A stretch of 49,691 bases of DNA from Rhodobacteraceae bacterium EhC02 (GCA_001650895.1 LXYH01000002.1:1-49691); one strand, 5' to 3'. Positions 1-8,252 are shown, numbered from the stretch's first letter. Notes: generated by a model not told the origin, from the letters alone. Program-made: numbers and translations.

Positions 1-960
1 GAAGAGGAGCCGGATTATCTGCCGCCCGGACCGCGGGCCGAACCGCGTGAAGCCGAGGTCCTCGACGATTGGCGGAAAGCAGAGGCGGGTCATGCCGCGC
101 GTCTTGCCCGTGTGGCCGGTCGTGTCGGCGCGCTGGACGACCGCCTGAAGCGCAGCCCGGAAGGATGGCGGCACAGGCTTGCCCTGATCGAGGCTGCCGA
201 CCTCAGCTGGTTCGCGGGTGACCGCATTGGCCCGGATCGCATTGCTATTTGGATATCCATGCGCCTGTCAGGCGTTCAAGAGGACCCCGCAGCACTGGCG
301 CGTGTCGGTTGGGCGGTACGTCGTCTGACAGGGGGACCAGGCCCAGAGGTGGACCTTTCTGCCTTCCTCGATCGTCGCGATCCCGAGAACATGGTCGATG
401 ACGCCGAGCCTTTCGCGGATCGCGCGGGCGGTTGGCTGAACCTGATGGCGCAAGCCGCCGAGCTGCACCCGATAACCCGTGCCTGCACGGGTTATCACCT
501 CTGGAGCCTTGCGGGCCTTGGGCAGCAGGGCGATCGAATGGAAGCGGCAGTCACGGCCGCGCGGATCGCGACCAGCGAGGGCAAGGGAGCAGTCTTTGCA
601 CCTCTGGCCATGGGTGGGGCAGGGGGGCTGCGCGCTGGCGGCCCACCCGCTGACCGTTTGGCGCGTTGGCTTGAGGGGATGGAGACGGCATGTCTGACAG
701 CAATGCGGCACCTAGACGATATTGAAGCATGGTCAGCGCGGGCGGAAGCCGAAATGACACCGCTTTCGGGCAAGACCCCGCGCGCCTTGCGCGCTGTGCT
801 TACCGAATGGCCCCTTGTCTCTGCCCCGATGGGCGAGGTCCTGACCAACGCTAGCCGTGCCGCCGTTCAACGCAATCTCGCCTGGATGGAAGCGCGAGGC
901 TTGATCCGCGAGGTGACCGGCCAGGGGCGATTCAAGATATGGGTAGCGGCACGATCTTGA
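1..960 (+). CDS. RHE_PE00001-like plasmid protein with C-terminal helix-turn-helix (5' end outside window)
   Basis: The reading frame is open from the first base, so the gene begins upstream; a GTG at 112 is only an internal candidate start. The product resembles the plasmid-conserved RHE_PE00001/DUF1612-type family: a charged N-terminal half with 'LDDRL', then a C-terminal winged-helix-like segment (about the last 65 residues) with 'WPLVSAPMGEVLTNASRAAV' and a closing 'REVTGQGRFKIW'. The function of the family is unknown to me; DNA binding is inferred from the helix-turn-helix-like end. The last ~185 bases recur, about 93 % identical by eye, just beyond merA at 3949, so this gene marks one edge of the mercury cassette. 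Confidence 0.6.
   Translation, partial: EEEPDYLPPGPRAEPREAEVLDDWRKAEAGHAARLARVAGRVGALDDRLKRSPEGWRHRLALIEAADLSWFAGDRIGPDRIAIWISMRLSGVQEDPAALARVGWAVRRLTGGPGPEVDLSAFLDRRDPENMVDDAEPFADRAGGWLNLMAQAAELHPITRACTGYHLWSLAGLGQQGDRMEAAVTAARIATSEGKGAVFAPLAMGGAGGLRAGGPPADRLARWLEGMETACLTAMRHLDDIEAWSARAEAEMTPLSGKTPRALRAVLTEWPLVSAPMGEVLTNASRAAVQRNLAWMEARGLIREVTGQGRFKIWVAARS
751..935 (+). repeat. Left direct repeat flanking the mer cassette
   Basis: Bases 751-935, encoding the C-terminal helix-turn-helix of the upstream plasmid gene, match 3949-4133 in the same orientation. I count about 12 mismatches over the first ~175 bases, after which the copies diverge. The copies bracket merR-merTPFA. Confidence 0.85.
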
Positions 961-1017
961 ATCTTCCAGTTCGATGCATGGGAGCTTCAAGAGTTCGGGA
1001 AGTTCGTGTCATAGTTT

Positions 1018-1434
1018 TCAGTTTCCAGAAATCGCGTCGAGCACCGGACAGTTGGGGACTTCGGCGCCAGAACACCTGGATGCCGTTGCAGCGAGGACGG
1101 ATTCGATCCGCCGGAGATCCGAGATCTTCGCCCGCACGTCCGCAAGGTGACGTTCTGTCCGCTCCTTGACCTCGGCGCAGGTCGGCGCGGCACCATCGTC
1201 GAGCCCCATCAGCCCGCGAATGTCCTCCATCGAGAACCCGAGCTTGCGGGCGCGCAGGATGAAGCGAAGGCGCGTGGCGTGTGCGGCGGAATATATCCGG
1301 TAGCCTGCGGCGCTGCGCGGCGGGTCGGGCAACAGGCCGGTTTTCTCGTAATAGCGGATCGTCTCGATGTTGCATCCGGTCGCCCGGGCCAGGTCGCCGC
1401 GTGTTAAGCTGCTCTCGCTTTCGTGATCGATCAT
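1018..1434 (-). CDS. merR: MerR mercury-responsive regulator
   Basis: This 138-residue activator/repressor of mercury resistance has an N-terminal winged helix with 'IETIRYYEKTGLLP' (residues ~23-36) and a dimerisation helix. Three metal-ligand cysteines sit at residues 86, 121 and 129 (C-x34-C-x7-C), close to the Hg(II)-binding set of classical MerR. I chose the ATG at 1434 rather than an upstream extension because the family begins a few residues before the helix-turn-helix and the extension would cross the promoter. It is divergent from merT, and its operator lies at 1448-1478. The divergence and the complete mer set downstream make mercury the likely effector. Confidence 0.92.
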   Translation of the reverse strand: MIDHESESSLTRGDLARATGCNIETIRYYEKTGLLPDPPRSAAGYRIYSAAHATRLRFILRARKLGFSMEDIRGLMGLDDGAAPTCAEVKERTERHLADVRAKISDLRRIESVLAATASRCSGAEVPNCPVLDAISGN

Positions 1435-1447
1435 GGGGATTTTCCTC

Positions 1448-1478
1448 TTGAGCCTGTAGCTACTACAGACCCTACACC
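1448..1478 (+). promoter_or_regulatory. MerR-type merT promoter/operator
   Basis: A -35 TTGAGC (1448-1453) and a -10 TACACC (1473-1478) are separated by 19 bp. The spacer contains the perfect dyad CTGTAG-CTA-CTACAG (1454-1468). The overlong spacer with a central dyad is the hallmark of MerR-family promoters, which are activated by DNA untwisting. It sits between divergent merR and merT. Confidence 0.9.
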
Positions 1479-1509
1479 CATCGTCAACCACAGACGAAAG
1501 GTGCGCGAC

Positions 1510-1899
1510 ATGGCGCTGACAGACGACAGAACTGACACCTCAGCAGCGGATCGCCCCGCCCGAAAGGGCTGGCTTGCGGCGGGCGGGGTGATGGGCGCCT
1601 TTCTCGCCTCGGCCTGCTGTGTCGGACCATTGGTGCTGCTGACCCTCGGCATCTCGGGGGCCTGGATCGGCAACCTGACGGCGCTGGAGCCCTTCAAGCC
1701 GATCTTCGCCGTGATTGCGCTCGGCTTCATCGGGGCGGGATTCCGGCAGGTCTATTTCCGCAAACCGACCGTCTGCGAGCCCGGTTCCTACTGCGCGCGC
1801 CCATCCTCGGCGCGCATCACCAAGTCCGCTCTCTGGACCTCCCTGATCCTCGTCCTCGCTGCACTCACCATCGACTGGTGGGCTCCGCTTCTCTACTGA
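1510..1899 (+). CDS. merT: MerT mercuric ion inner-membrane transporter
   Basis: This 129-residue membrane protein imports Hg(II) received from periplasmic MerP and hands it to MerA. The first membrane helix carries the vicinal pair C36-C37 ('ASACCVGP'), and a second pair (C89, C95) lies in the loop after helix 2, as in the MerT family. Three hydrophobic segments are visible. The ATG at 1510 was chosen over an upstream start inside the merR/operator region. It is the first gene of the rightward mer operon, and merP follows after an 18-base gap. Confidence 0.93.
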   Translation: MALTDDRTDTSAADRPARKGWLAAGGVMGAFLASACCVGPLVLLTLGISGAWIGNLTALEPFKPIFAVIALGFIGAGFRQVYFRKPTVCEPGSYCARPSSARITKSALWTSLILVLAALTIDWWAPLLY

Positions 1900-1917
1900 T
1901 CTCGAAAGGACACCCTC

Positions 1918-2223
1918 ATGAAGACGATCCTTGCCCTTGTTCTGTTCGGCCTGACCGCCACAGCACCCATCACGGCCATCCCTGCCGTCGCGCAAACCGT
2001 CGCCGCCGAGCAGACCCTCACCTTCGCGGTGGACAATATGACCTGTGCGCTGTGTCCGGTCACCGTGAAGCGCGCGATGGAGGGCGTCGAAGGCGTGCAC
2101 GCGGTCGAGATCGACTTCGAGGCGCGCACCGCTACTGTCGTCTTCGACACCGCCGCGACCAGCGCAGAGGCGATCGCCACGGCGTCGGCCAATGCAGGCT
2201 ACCCGGCGCGCGTCTCGGGTTGA
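1918..2223 (+). CDS. merP: MerP periplasmic mercury-binding protein
   Basis: This 101-residue product has a signal peptide (residues 1-26, ending near 'AVAQ') and one heavy-metal-associated domain. The metal motif is 'NMTCALC' (C43, C46), a variant of the usual GMTCxxC. MerP scavenges Hg(II) in the periplasm and passes it to the MerT/MerF cysteines. It sits between merT and merF in the same operon. Length and order fit the family. Confidence 0.93.
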   Translation: MKTILALVLFGLTATAPITAIPAVAQTVAAEQTLTFAVDNMTCALCPVTVKRAMEGVEGVHAVEIDFEARTATVVFDTAATSAEAIATASANAGYPARVSG

Positions 2224-2227
2224 CGGG

Positions 2228-2461
2228 ATGACCGAGCGGACAGACTGCAAGCTGATTGCAACAGGTGTCGTCGGCACCGTCATCGCAGCGCTCTGCTGCT
2301 TCACGCCGATCCTGGTCGTTCTTCTCGGCGCCGTGGGCCTGTCGGCCTGGCTGGGTTGGCTCGACTATGTGCTGCTGCCCGCGCTGGCGTTTTTAATCGG
2401 CCTAACCATCTATGCCGTCTGGCGGCGGCAGCGGCGCAGGGCATCTCAAGAAAATGGATGA
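2228..2461 (+). CDS. merF: MerF mercury transport protein
   Basis: This 77-residue protein has two membrane helices and a vicinal cysteine pair in the first (C23-C24 in 'ALCCFTP'), typical of the small Hg(II) importer MerF. The ATG at 2228 begins five bases after the merP stop. An upstream in-frame ATG at 2192 would overlap merP by about 30 bases and adds nothing family-like. MerT and MerF in one operon give two partly redundant import routes. Confidence 0.88.
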   Translation: MTERTDCKLIATGVVGTVIAALCCFTPILVVLLGAVGLSAWLGWLDYVLLPALAFLIGLTIYAVWRRQRRRASQENG

Positions 2462-2465
2462 GTTC

Positions 2466-3890
2466 ATGAAATTCGAAACCAAGGCGCCCACGGGCGATTT
2501 CGACCTCGCCGTGATCGGCGCCGGATCGGCTGGCTTCTCCGCCGCGATCACCGCCGCCGAGGGCGGCAAGCGCGTCGCGCTGATCGGGCATGGGACCATC
2601 GGCGGCACCTGCGTGAACGTGGGCTGCGTGCCCTCCAAGACGATGATCCGCGCTGCGGAAGCCCTGCACAGTGCGCAGTCGGCGCATCGTTTTCCGGGCC
2701 TCAGCGGAGAGGCGCAGGTCGCCGACTGGTCGGCGCTGGTTGCGGCCAAGGACGATCTTGTCGCTACACTGCGCCAGAAGAAGTACGCCGATCTGCTGCC
2801 GGGCTACGAGGGTGTGACCTATCTCGACGAGGGTCCAGGCCGTCTCGTCCCCGGCGGGGTCGAGGTCGGCGGGCGCAGGATCACGGCTCCCAAGGTGATC
2901 GTCGCCACCGGCGGTCGACCGGCCAGGCCCGACATCCCTGGGATCCGGGACGCACCAACGCTCGACAGCACGTCGCTGCTGGATCTGGACCAGTTGCCCG
3001 AAAGCCTGATCTTCCTCGGCGGCGGCTATATCGGCGTGGAGCTGGCGCAGATGATGGCGCGGATGGGCACGCGGGTTACCATCGTCTGCCGTTCGCGCCT
3101 GTTGCCGCGCACCGAGCCGGAGGTGGCGCAAGCGCTCACCGAGGTCTTGCGCGCCGGGAGTGTCACGGTTCTTGACGGCGCAACCTATCACGCCGCGCGG
3201 CGCGACGGAGACCGTGCGGTGCTGACCGTGACGGTGAATGGCGCGGAGCGCGAACTGACGGCCGACCGCCTCGTCCTGACGACGGGGCGCGCCGCCAACA
3301 CCGAGGGGCTGGGCCTCGCGGAGATGGGCGTCGAGACCGACGCACGCGGTGCGATCCGGGTTGGCGACGACATGCAGACCACAAAGCCCGGGATCTTTGC
3401 CGCGGGTGACGTCACGGACCGCGATCAATTCGTTTATATGGCCGCCTATGGCGCCAAGTTGGCCGCCCGCAACGCCGTCATGGGCGGGGCCGAACAATAC
3501 GACAATGCGGCGATGCCCTGGGTGGTGTTCACTGATCCGCAGGTCGCCGGGGTCGGGCTGACTGAGGCGCAGGCGCGCGCGGCGGGTCATGACGTCAAGA
3601 CCAGCGTGCTGACCCTCGACAACGTGCCTCGCGCGCTTGCCGCGCGCGATACGCGCGGGCTGATCAAGCTGGTCGCGGACCGGGCGACAGACCGTCTGCT
3701 TGGCGGCGTGATCATGGCGCCGGAGGGGGCAGACAGCGTGCAGACGCTGGTCATGGCGCTTAAGATCGGTATGACGACGAAGGCACTCGGCGAGACGATC
3801 TTCCCCTATCTGACAACGGTCGAGGGGCTGAAACTCGCCGCGCAGACTTTCGACAAGGATGTCGCGAAGCTGTCGTGCTGCGCTGGATGA
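2466..3890 (+). CDS. merA: MerA mercuric reductase, short form without N-terminal metal domain
   Basis: This 474-residue flavoprotein reduces Hg(II) to Hg(0) with NADPH in the cytoplasm. Visible features are an FAD-binding GAGSAG (18-23), the redox-active 'GGTCVNVGCVPSK' with C49/C54, a second nucleotide-binding 'LGGGYIGVE', the FAD motif 'GIFAAGDVTD', and the C-terminal vicinal pair C471-C472 that delivers Hg to the active site. The N-terminal MerP-like (NmerA) domain of many MerA proteins is absent. The start at 2466 has GGATGAG just upstream; an in-frame ATG at 2454, overlapping merF, is the alternative. Confidence 0.95.
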   Translation: MKFETKAPTGDFDLAVIGAGSAGFSAAITAAEGGKRVALIGHGTIGGTCVNVGCVPSKTMIRAAEALHSAQSAHRFPGLSGEAQVADWSALVAAKDDLVATLRQKKYADLLPGYEGVTYLDEGPGRLVPGGVEVGGRRITAPKVIVATGGRPARPDIPGIRDAPTLDSTSLLDLDQLPESLIFLGGGYIGVELAQMMARMGTRVTIVCRSRLLPRTEPEVAQALTEVLRAGSVTVLDGATYHAARRDGDRAVLTVTVNGAERELTADRLVLTTGRAANTEGLGLAEMGVETDARGAIRVGDDMQTTKPGIFAAGDVTDRDQFVYMAAYGAKLAARNAVMGGAEQYDNAAMPWVVFTDPQVAGVGLTEAQARAAGHDVKTSVLTLDNVPRALAARDTRGLIKLVADRATDRLLGGVIMAPEGADSVQTLVMALKIGMTTKALGETIFPYLTTVEGLKLAAQTFDKDVAKLSCCAG

Positions 3891-3948
3891 AACGAGCAGA
3901 TTTATCCAGCTTGGACCCTCAAGCGTGTCTAAGACGAGCAAGGCAGGC

Positions 3949-4133
3949 GAAATGACCCCACTTTCGGGCAAGACCACGCGCGCCTTGCGCGCCGTGCTTA
4001 CCGAATGGCCCCTTGTCTCTGCCCCGATGGGCGAGGCCCTGACCAACGCTAGCCGTGCCGCCGTGCAACGCAATCTCGCCTGGACGCAAGCGCGAGGCCT
4101 GATCCGGGAGGTGACGGGGCAGGGGCGGTATCG
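3949..4133 (+). repeat. Right direct repeat flanking the mer cassette
   Basis: This is the partner of 751-935, in the same orientation. The ~7 % divergence argues against a very recent duplication and for recombination between related replicons or an old insertion. Confidence 0.85.
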
Positions 4134-4149
4134 ATTGTGGCGCATGTGA
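3949..4149 (+). pseudogene. 3' remnant of an RHE_PE00001-like gene
   Basis: Starting just after merA, this frame reproduces the C-terminal ~65 residues of the protein at 1-960 ('EWPLVSAPMGEALTNASRAA', ending 'QGRYRLWRM'). The large N-terminal part is missing. It is most simply a decapitated second copy; an ATG at 3952 could still express a free helix-turn-helix peptide of about 65 residues. Confidence 0.7.
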
Positions 4150-4635
4150 GCAACCAAATGGGCACCACCAGGAGCGTTTTTGCACAAGTAGAGACAAATG
4201 GCAGTAAAGGTTCGCTGAGCACTATTGCACGGGTTGCGGCAAAGTTAAAAAGCGGTGCTTGGGGTAGGTCAGGGGCGTCCTGATACCGGATGCGAAGGGG
4301 TGACAATTAAGCTTATTGTGCAAAACTCGATGGATCTGGGCCTGATGCTGATCACGGACTAGATCCCCAGCTGCAGGAATATTGACAAGATCTTCGCCAG
4401 TCATCTGACCGCACAATACAACAAGGGCCAGTATTCCAACGAATAACCGGTGCGCATGTCAAAATCATGAGGACCGTGAACGGGATCGGCTACCCGAATG
4501 GGTTTTCCGGTGGCATCGATCGATCGGTTGAGAAATAACAGCGTCGATTTTTGCTATGACATTGGTGTAATAGACCCACCTGAAAGGCTATCCTTCCTTG
4601 ACATGATTGCTCAATTAAGGGCTACGTGACACCCC
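4150..4635. other. Gene-free junction, lower GC
   Basis: About 490 bases lie between the helix-turn-helix remnant and the truncated copper oxidase. I see no convincing gene, promoter or complete insertion sequence. The only frames are short and unmatched. The base composition is more AT-rich than the flanks, and both neighbours are gene fragments, so this looks like recombination scar DNA. Confidence 0.6.
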
Positions 4636-5343
4636 GTGGACAGACGGGGTCAGTTTATAGAGTTGGGCGACCGCCCCATGAAGCCGAAACAGCTGGGCCC
4701 GGCGATGCGTGCCGACATAATGCTCGATTGCCCTGCCGACCCGGGAACCACGCTTCCAATCGTCGACCGCGCCTATCGCGATAATGAATTCAACCTGCTG
4801 GATGTCGTCTTTGACGACACGCCCTTGCGTGCCGCGCCGCCGGAATGGGAAATTGCCCTTCCAGCCAATCCGCTTGCCGAACCTGATCTGAACGCGGCCC
4901 GTCGTCACGAAATCTTGTTCACCGGGGGTATGATGGGAGCAATGGTCGAGCGCCAGATGGGCCTAAGCCAGTCCGGCAGTATGATGGGCGGAATGATGGG
5001 TGGCGTCGTGGGCGGCGGCATGTGGTTCGTCAATGGCGTTGCGGCCGAAGGGCACATGCTCGATCCTTTCCTGACATTGGAGCGCGACGCGAGTCATGTC
5101 CTCCAGATGACGAACGCCACGGCCTTCGACCATCCGATCCATCTGCACGGCCACTCCTTCCGCGTCATCAGCCGCGATGGGGTGCCGACCGATTTCCGCG
5201 AATGGCAAGATACCGTGCTGATCGCGCCACGCGAGCAAGTGGAAATCGCCCTGGTCGCCGACAATCCCGGAGACTGGATGTTCCATTGCCACATCCTCGA
5301 GCACCAGGCGGCCGGGATGATGGGCGTGATCCGCGTCGCATGA
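4636..5343 (+). pseudogene. 5'-truncated multicopper oxidase (CopA-like), C-terminal half
   Basis: From about 4690 the frame aligns with the C-terminal part of the intact oxidase at 26691-28130: 'GPAMRADIM' against 'GPAMRVDLV', a Met-rich linker, 'HPIHLHGHSF', and the type-1/type-3 copper motif 'HCHILEHQAAGMMGVI'. The N-terminal region with the Tat signal and the first two copper-histidine motifs (HWHG, HPH) is missing, so the trinuclear centre cannot form. The break is in the junction at ~4640. The gene overlaps the next one by ATGA, so it was once first in a copper operon. Confidence 0.88.
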
Positions 5344-6290
5344 GCAGAGGAGCAAGCAGATTGAAATCGATTGAGATTGGATGTCGGCCAAACCGGCGCA
5401 AGGTTCTTGCTGCCGTCCTCGGTAGCGGCTTAGCCACGGTGTTGCCAAGGCTTGTGCAGGCTGCAGTCGATGGTGATCCAGCGGCTCCGGCCTTTGATGG
5501 TGATACCATCCTGCTGGCAGATCGAGGGTTGTTCGTCAGTGACGATGCCGGCCAGACTTGGACCGCGGCAGAGACACTGGGGAACGTGCTGTCGCTGGCG
5601 ACCCATCGCGACCGGCCCGGCCGTGTGGTTGCGGGGTTGGCCGAGGGCGGTGTCAGCATTTCCGAAGACGGGGGCGCTTCGTGGCGTATCTTTGAAGCTA
5701 GGCTGCCTGACGGAGAAATCACTGCCGTTGCTATCGCCTCGCGGAACCCGGACATGATCTATGCCTCGCTTCGCGGCGACGGGTTGTGGAAGAGCGAAGA
5801 CGCCGGTGCAACCTGGTCGCTCGCCATGGACCGCCCCTGGCTCGACCACGCAGAGCGGGAACTTCTTTCTCTGGCTTCGGTCGAGCTTGAGACCGGCATG
5901 GGCGGGATCTGGATCTATGCGGGCACCGAGGTTGGCCTAACGCGGGTGCCCGATTGCTTTTGTCGCTGGCAGGACGTGCAGCCAGGCAATGCGATGGACG
6001 CATTGGTTGCGGGTGAAGCCCCACCGTCCGAAGCGCCATTGCCAGGAGGTGAACCGATCCTGTCGCTGGCCAGTGCCCCCTCGGCGCCGGAAGTGATGTA
6101 TGCCGCGCTGCGTTCGGGCCTCTGGGCATCGCAGGACGGCGGAGTCATCTGGCAAAAGCGGGCGAGCAAAGCTGCGACCGCTGTTGCGGTTCATCCAAGA
6201 GACGAGACCTACATCGCTGCCCTGTTGGGCGGCATCTTGAAAATCAGCCGTGACGGCGGCGCAACCTGGATCGAAACAGGAGAACGATGA
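5340..6290 (+). CDS. Exported BNR/YCF48-type beta-propeller protein
   Basis: This 316-residue protein has an N-terminal export signal containing 'NRRKVLAAVLGSG' (twin-arginine-like). It is followed by repeats of the BNR/Asp-box type: 'SDDAGQTW', 'SEDGGASW', 'SEDAGATW', 'SQDGGVIW' and 'SRDGGATW', the signature of photosystem-assembly-factor/sialidase-like propellers. No catalytic residues of sialidases are recognisable. A single 'CFC' motif may bind metal or form a disulfide. The gene overlaps the stop of the truncated oxidase and the start of the DUF411 gene (ATGA both sides), so translation is coupled. A scaffold or sensor role in periplasmic copper handling is only an inference. Confidence 0.75.
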   Translation: MSRGASRLKSIEIGCRPNRRKVLAAVLGSGLATVLPRLVQAAVDGDPAAPAFDGDTILLADRGLFVSDDAGQTWTAAETLGNVLSLATHRDRPGRVVAGLAEGGVSISEDGGASWRIFEARLPDGEITAVAIASRNPDMIYASLRGDGLWKSEDAGATWSLAMDRPWLDHAERELLSLASVELETGMGGIWIYAGTEVGLTRVPDCFCRWQDVQPGNAMDALVAGEAPPSEAPLPGGEPILSLASAPSAPEVMYAALRSGLWASQDGGVIWQKRASKAATAVAVHPRDETYIAALLGGILKISRDGGATWIETGER

Positions 6291-6784
6291 TGGAGAAAAT
6301 GATGCAGAGAAGAAACGCGCTTGGTCTGATTGGCAGCGGCATTGTCGGAATGGTGGGCCTGACCACATCGGCCTGGGCGCAAGCGACAGGCGATGTGGCG
6401 CCCGGTCTGGCGGGCAGCGAAAGGCAGATTACCATCTGGCGCGATCCGGGCTGCGGCTGCTGTGATGCCTATGGGGATTATCTCGAAGAACACGGCTTTA
6501 CCGTAACGCGTGTGGATGACCGCGACTTCGACAAACGCTCGGTCGAAGTCGGTGTGCCCGCCCAGGGCATCGGCTGCCACTTGGCCGAGATCGACGGCTA
6601 CTATGTCAGCGGTCTCGTCCCCGTCGACATCATCGAGCGGCTGCTGGAAACCCGTCCGGCGATAACGGGTATCACCTTGCCGGGAATGCCCGCGAACGCA
6701 CCGGGCATGGCTGCGGTCAAGTCAGGCACGCTCAGGACCTACGCCTTTGGCCCGGAAGGAATCTCAATCTATGCCGATGAATAA
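6287..6784 (+). CDS. DUF411 periplasmic metal-binding protein
   Basis: This 165-residue protein has a signal peptide (to about residue 32, 'SAWAQ') and the DUF411 core. The core shows the thioredoxin-like start 'ITIWRDPGCGCCDAYGDYL' with a GCGCC cysteine cluster, a central 'GCH', and the C-terminal 'GITLPGMPANAPGM'. DUF411 proteins accompany copper resistance genes, and the cysteine/methionine set suggests Cu(I) binding. It resembles the copy at 28169 more than those at 18332 and 46909, and like 28169 it belongs to an oxidase-DUF411-cytochrome c block. Confidence 0.85.
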   Translation: MMEKMMQRRNALGLIGSGIVGMVGLTTSAWAQATGDVAPGLAGSERQITIWRDPGCGCCDAYGDYLEEHGFTVTRVDDRDFDKRSVEVGVPAQGIGCHLAEIDGYYVSGLVPVDIIERLLETRPAITGITLPGMPANAPGMAAVKSGTLRTYAFGPEGISIYADE

Positions 6785-7298
6785 GGGGCCGAAAGATCGA
6801 TCGGCGAAGTGTACGGTCAGGCGGTCAGTGCACCTCGCTGCCCTAGTGTCCGCGCTCGCGACCACCGGCGTTGTGGTGCTGGCCCAATCGGAACCGGTTG
6901 ACCCGCGTGTCGAGGGACTGACGTTTTTGGGAGAGCCCGTGCTTGCATCCCAGGTCATGGCAGGGCAACAGCTTTATGCGAACAACTGCGCCAGTTGCCA
7001 TGGTGCCAGCCTCGAGGGTCAGCCCGATTGGCGTCGTCGTCTTGACACAGGAAGAATGCCGGCCCCGCCGCATGATGACTCAGGCCACACTTGGCACCAT
7101 TCAGACCGCATGCTTTTTCAGATCACTAAAGGCGGGGTCGGGGCCGTCGTGCCGGGATACGAGAGCGACATGCCGGCCTTCGGAGAGGATCTGACAGACG
7201 CAGAGATCGCGGCTATCCTCGTCTACATCAAGAGCACCTGGCCTGAGCGACAACGTGAGTTCCAAGCCGAAGTTTCGGCCAATGACACGGGCGGGTGA
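6771..7298 (+). CDS. Exported c-type cytochrome
   Basis: This 175-residue product has a hydrophobic N-terminal segment (residues 19-38) and a single haem-binding CASCH (C73, C76, H77). The likely methionine ligand is in 'ESDMPAF'. The region between them ('PAPPHDDSGHTWHHSDRMLF') is nearly shared with the cytochrome at 28980. The start at 6771 overlaps the DUF411 stop by 14 bases; an ATG at 6777 is also possible. It probably exchanges electrons with the copper oxidase normally encoded in this module, which here is truncated. Confidence 0.85.
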   Translation: MPMNKGPKDRSAKCTVRRSVHLAALVSALATTGVVVLAQSEPVDPRVEGLTFLGEPVLASQVMAGQQLYANNCASCHGASLEGQPDWRRRLDTGRMPAPPHDDSGHTWHHSDRMLFQITKGGVGAVVPGYESDMPAFGEDLTDAEIAAILVYIKSTWPERQREFQAEVSANDTGG

Positions 7299-7497
7299 AG
7301 ATCGACAGGGTGTCAGGATAGTATCTTTCGACCAAAACCGATCCACCGGGGGACCAATTCGGCAAATCTGTCCTACTCCGCCCCCTGACTCCCGCTTTAC
7401 CACGCTAATTCGGACCTGACCTGGTTGGCCGTTAACCCGCCCGCAAGGCAAGCATGTGCTACCAGGGTCGCGTGCATGCGTTCACGAAAATTTGCCC

Positions 7498-7528
7498 TTG
7501 AACCTCTAGCCACTAGAAGTCCTATCTA
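7498..7528 (+). promoter_or_regulatory. MerR-type promoter, CTCTAG class
   Basis: TTGAAC (7498-7503) and TATCTA (7523-7528) are 19 bp apart. The spacer holds CTCTAG-CCA-CTAGAA, an imperfect dyad. It lies 62 bases before the L,D-transpeptidase start. The preceding bases 7299-7497 show no gene. The dyad matches those at 8704 and 23000, suggesting a common regulator. Confidence 0.8.
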
Positions 7529-7589
7529 TTCAAGGAGAACATATACCGTTCTTGCCATCAATCGTCGGCGGGAACCGAAAGGGTACGAA

Positions 7590-8252
7590 ATGCTGACAAG
7601 ACGACACTTCATTCAAACGACAACAGCGCTCTTTTCGGCGACTGTGGCCAACCCTGTGTTTGCCGATAGCTGGCCCACCGAAGCGCAGAAGGCTGAATGG
7701 GACGCGCAAGTCAGCCCGCCCGGCTTCGATCCGGCCACGTCAAACCCTTGGGGACTACACCCACGTTTCTTGCCTCAGCGTGTGGACGCGAAGGACGGCC
7801 TCGTGCCAGGAGACATCCATGTCGATGCGGTTGCGCGATATCTCTACCACATTGAGGAGGGTGGAACCGCGATGCGCTACGGCGTGGCGATCGCGCGGGG
7901 CAACCTCTACGAGCCAGGTGTTTATAACATCAAGCGCAAGGTCAGGTGGCCGCACTGGACGCCGACACAGAACATGATCGAGCGGGATCCTGAAAACGCA
8001 AGATGGGCCGACGGGATGGAACCCGGCCCTCAAAACGCCTTGGGATCGCGGGCGCTCTATCTCTATGTCGGAGATCGCGACACCTATCTTCGGATACACG
8101 GCACACCCTATCCGAGAAGCATCGGCGGTCGCGCGAGTTCGGGTTGCGTGCGGATGGTTATGGCACACATCAACGAGCTCTATCCGAACGTCGAGATTGG
8201 ATCGACAGCACATCTTTATTCGGCTGAGGACAGTGTTACCGCGAGAAGTTGA
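7590..8252 (+). CDS. L,D-transpeptidase (YkuD), exported
   Basis: This 220-residue protein starts 'MLTRRHFIQT' with a twin-arginine-like signal ending near 'VFADS'. The YkuD catalytic block is near the C-terminus: 'LRIHGTPYPRS' and 'RASSGCVRM', supplying the catalytic histidine and cysteine. Such enzymes form 3-3 crosslinks in peptidoglycan or anchor proteins to it, in the periplasm. The ATG at 7590 was chosen because upstream in-frame codons run through the promoter at 7498-7528. Placement behind a metal-type MerR promoter suggests induction during metal stress. Confidence 0.88.
   Translation: MLTRRHFIQTTTALFSATVANPVFADSWPTEAQKAEWDAQVSPPGFDPATSNPWGLHPRFLPQRVDAKDGLVPGDIHVDAVARYLYHIEEGGTAMRYGVAIARGNLYEPGVYNIKRKVRWPHWTPTQNMIERDPENARWADGMEPGPQNALGSRALYLYVGDRDTYLRIHGTPYPRSIGGRASSGCVRMVMAHINELYPNVEIGSTAHLYSAEDSVTARS

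Noticed and set aside
3952-4149. The helix-turn-helix remnant as an independent small regulator gene
   Set aside because: It is a copy of the end of a larger family protein and lacks an evident ribosome-binding site; a remnant is the simpler reading.
2301-4187. A 628-codon minus-strand frame opposite merA
   Set aside because: It is antisense to merA, whose catalytic motifs are unambiguous, and the product has no recognisable domain.
4150-4635. An insertion-sequence remnant in the junction region
   Set aside because: I could not align the short frames or the ends to any insertion sequence family with confidence, so it is left as unassigned scar DNA.
5022-5339. An extended start of the BNR protein at 5022
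   Set aside because: The extension overlaps the copper motifs of the truncated oxidase in another frame; the signal peptide begins after the ATG at 5340.
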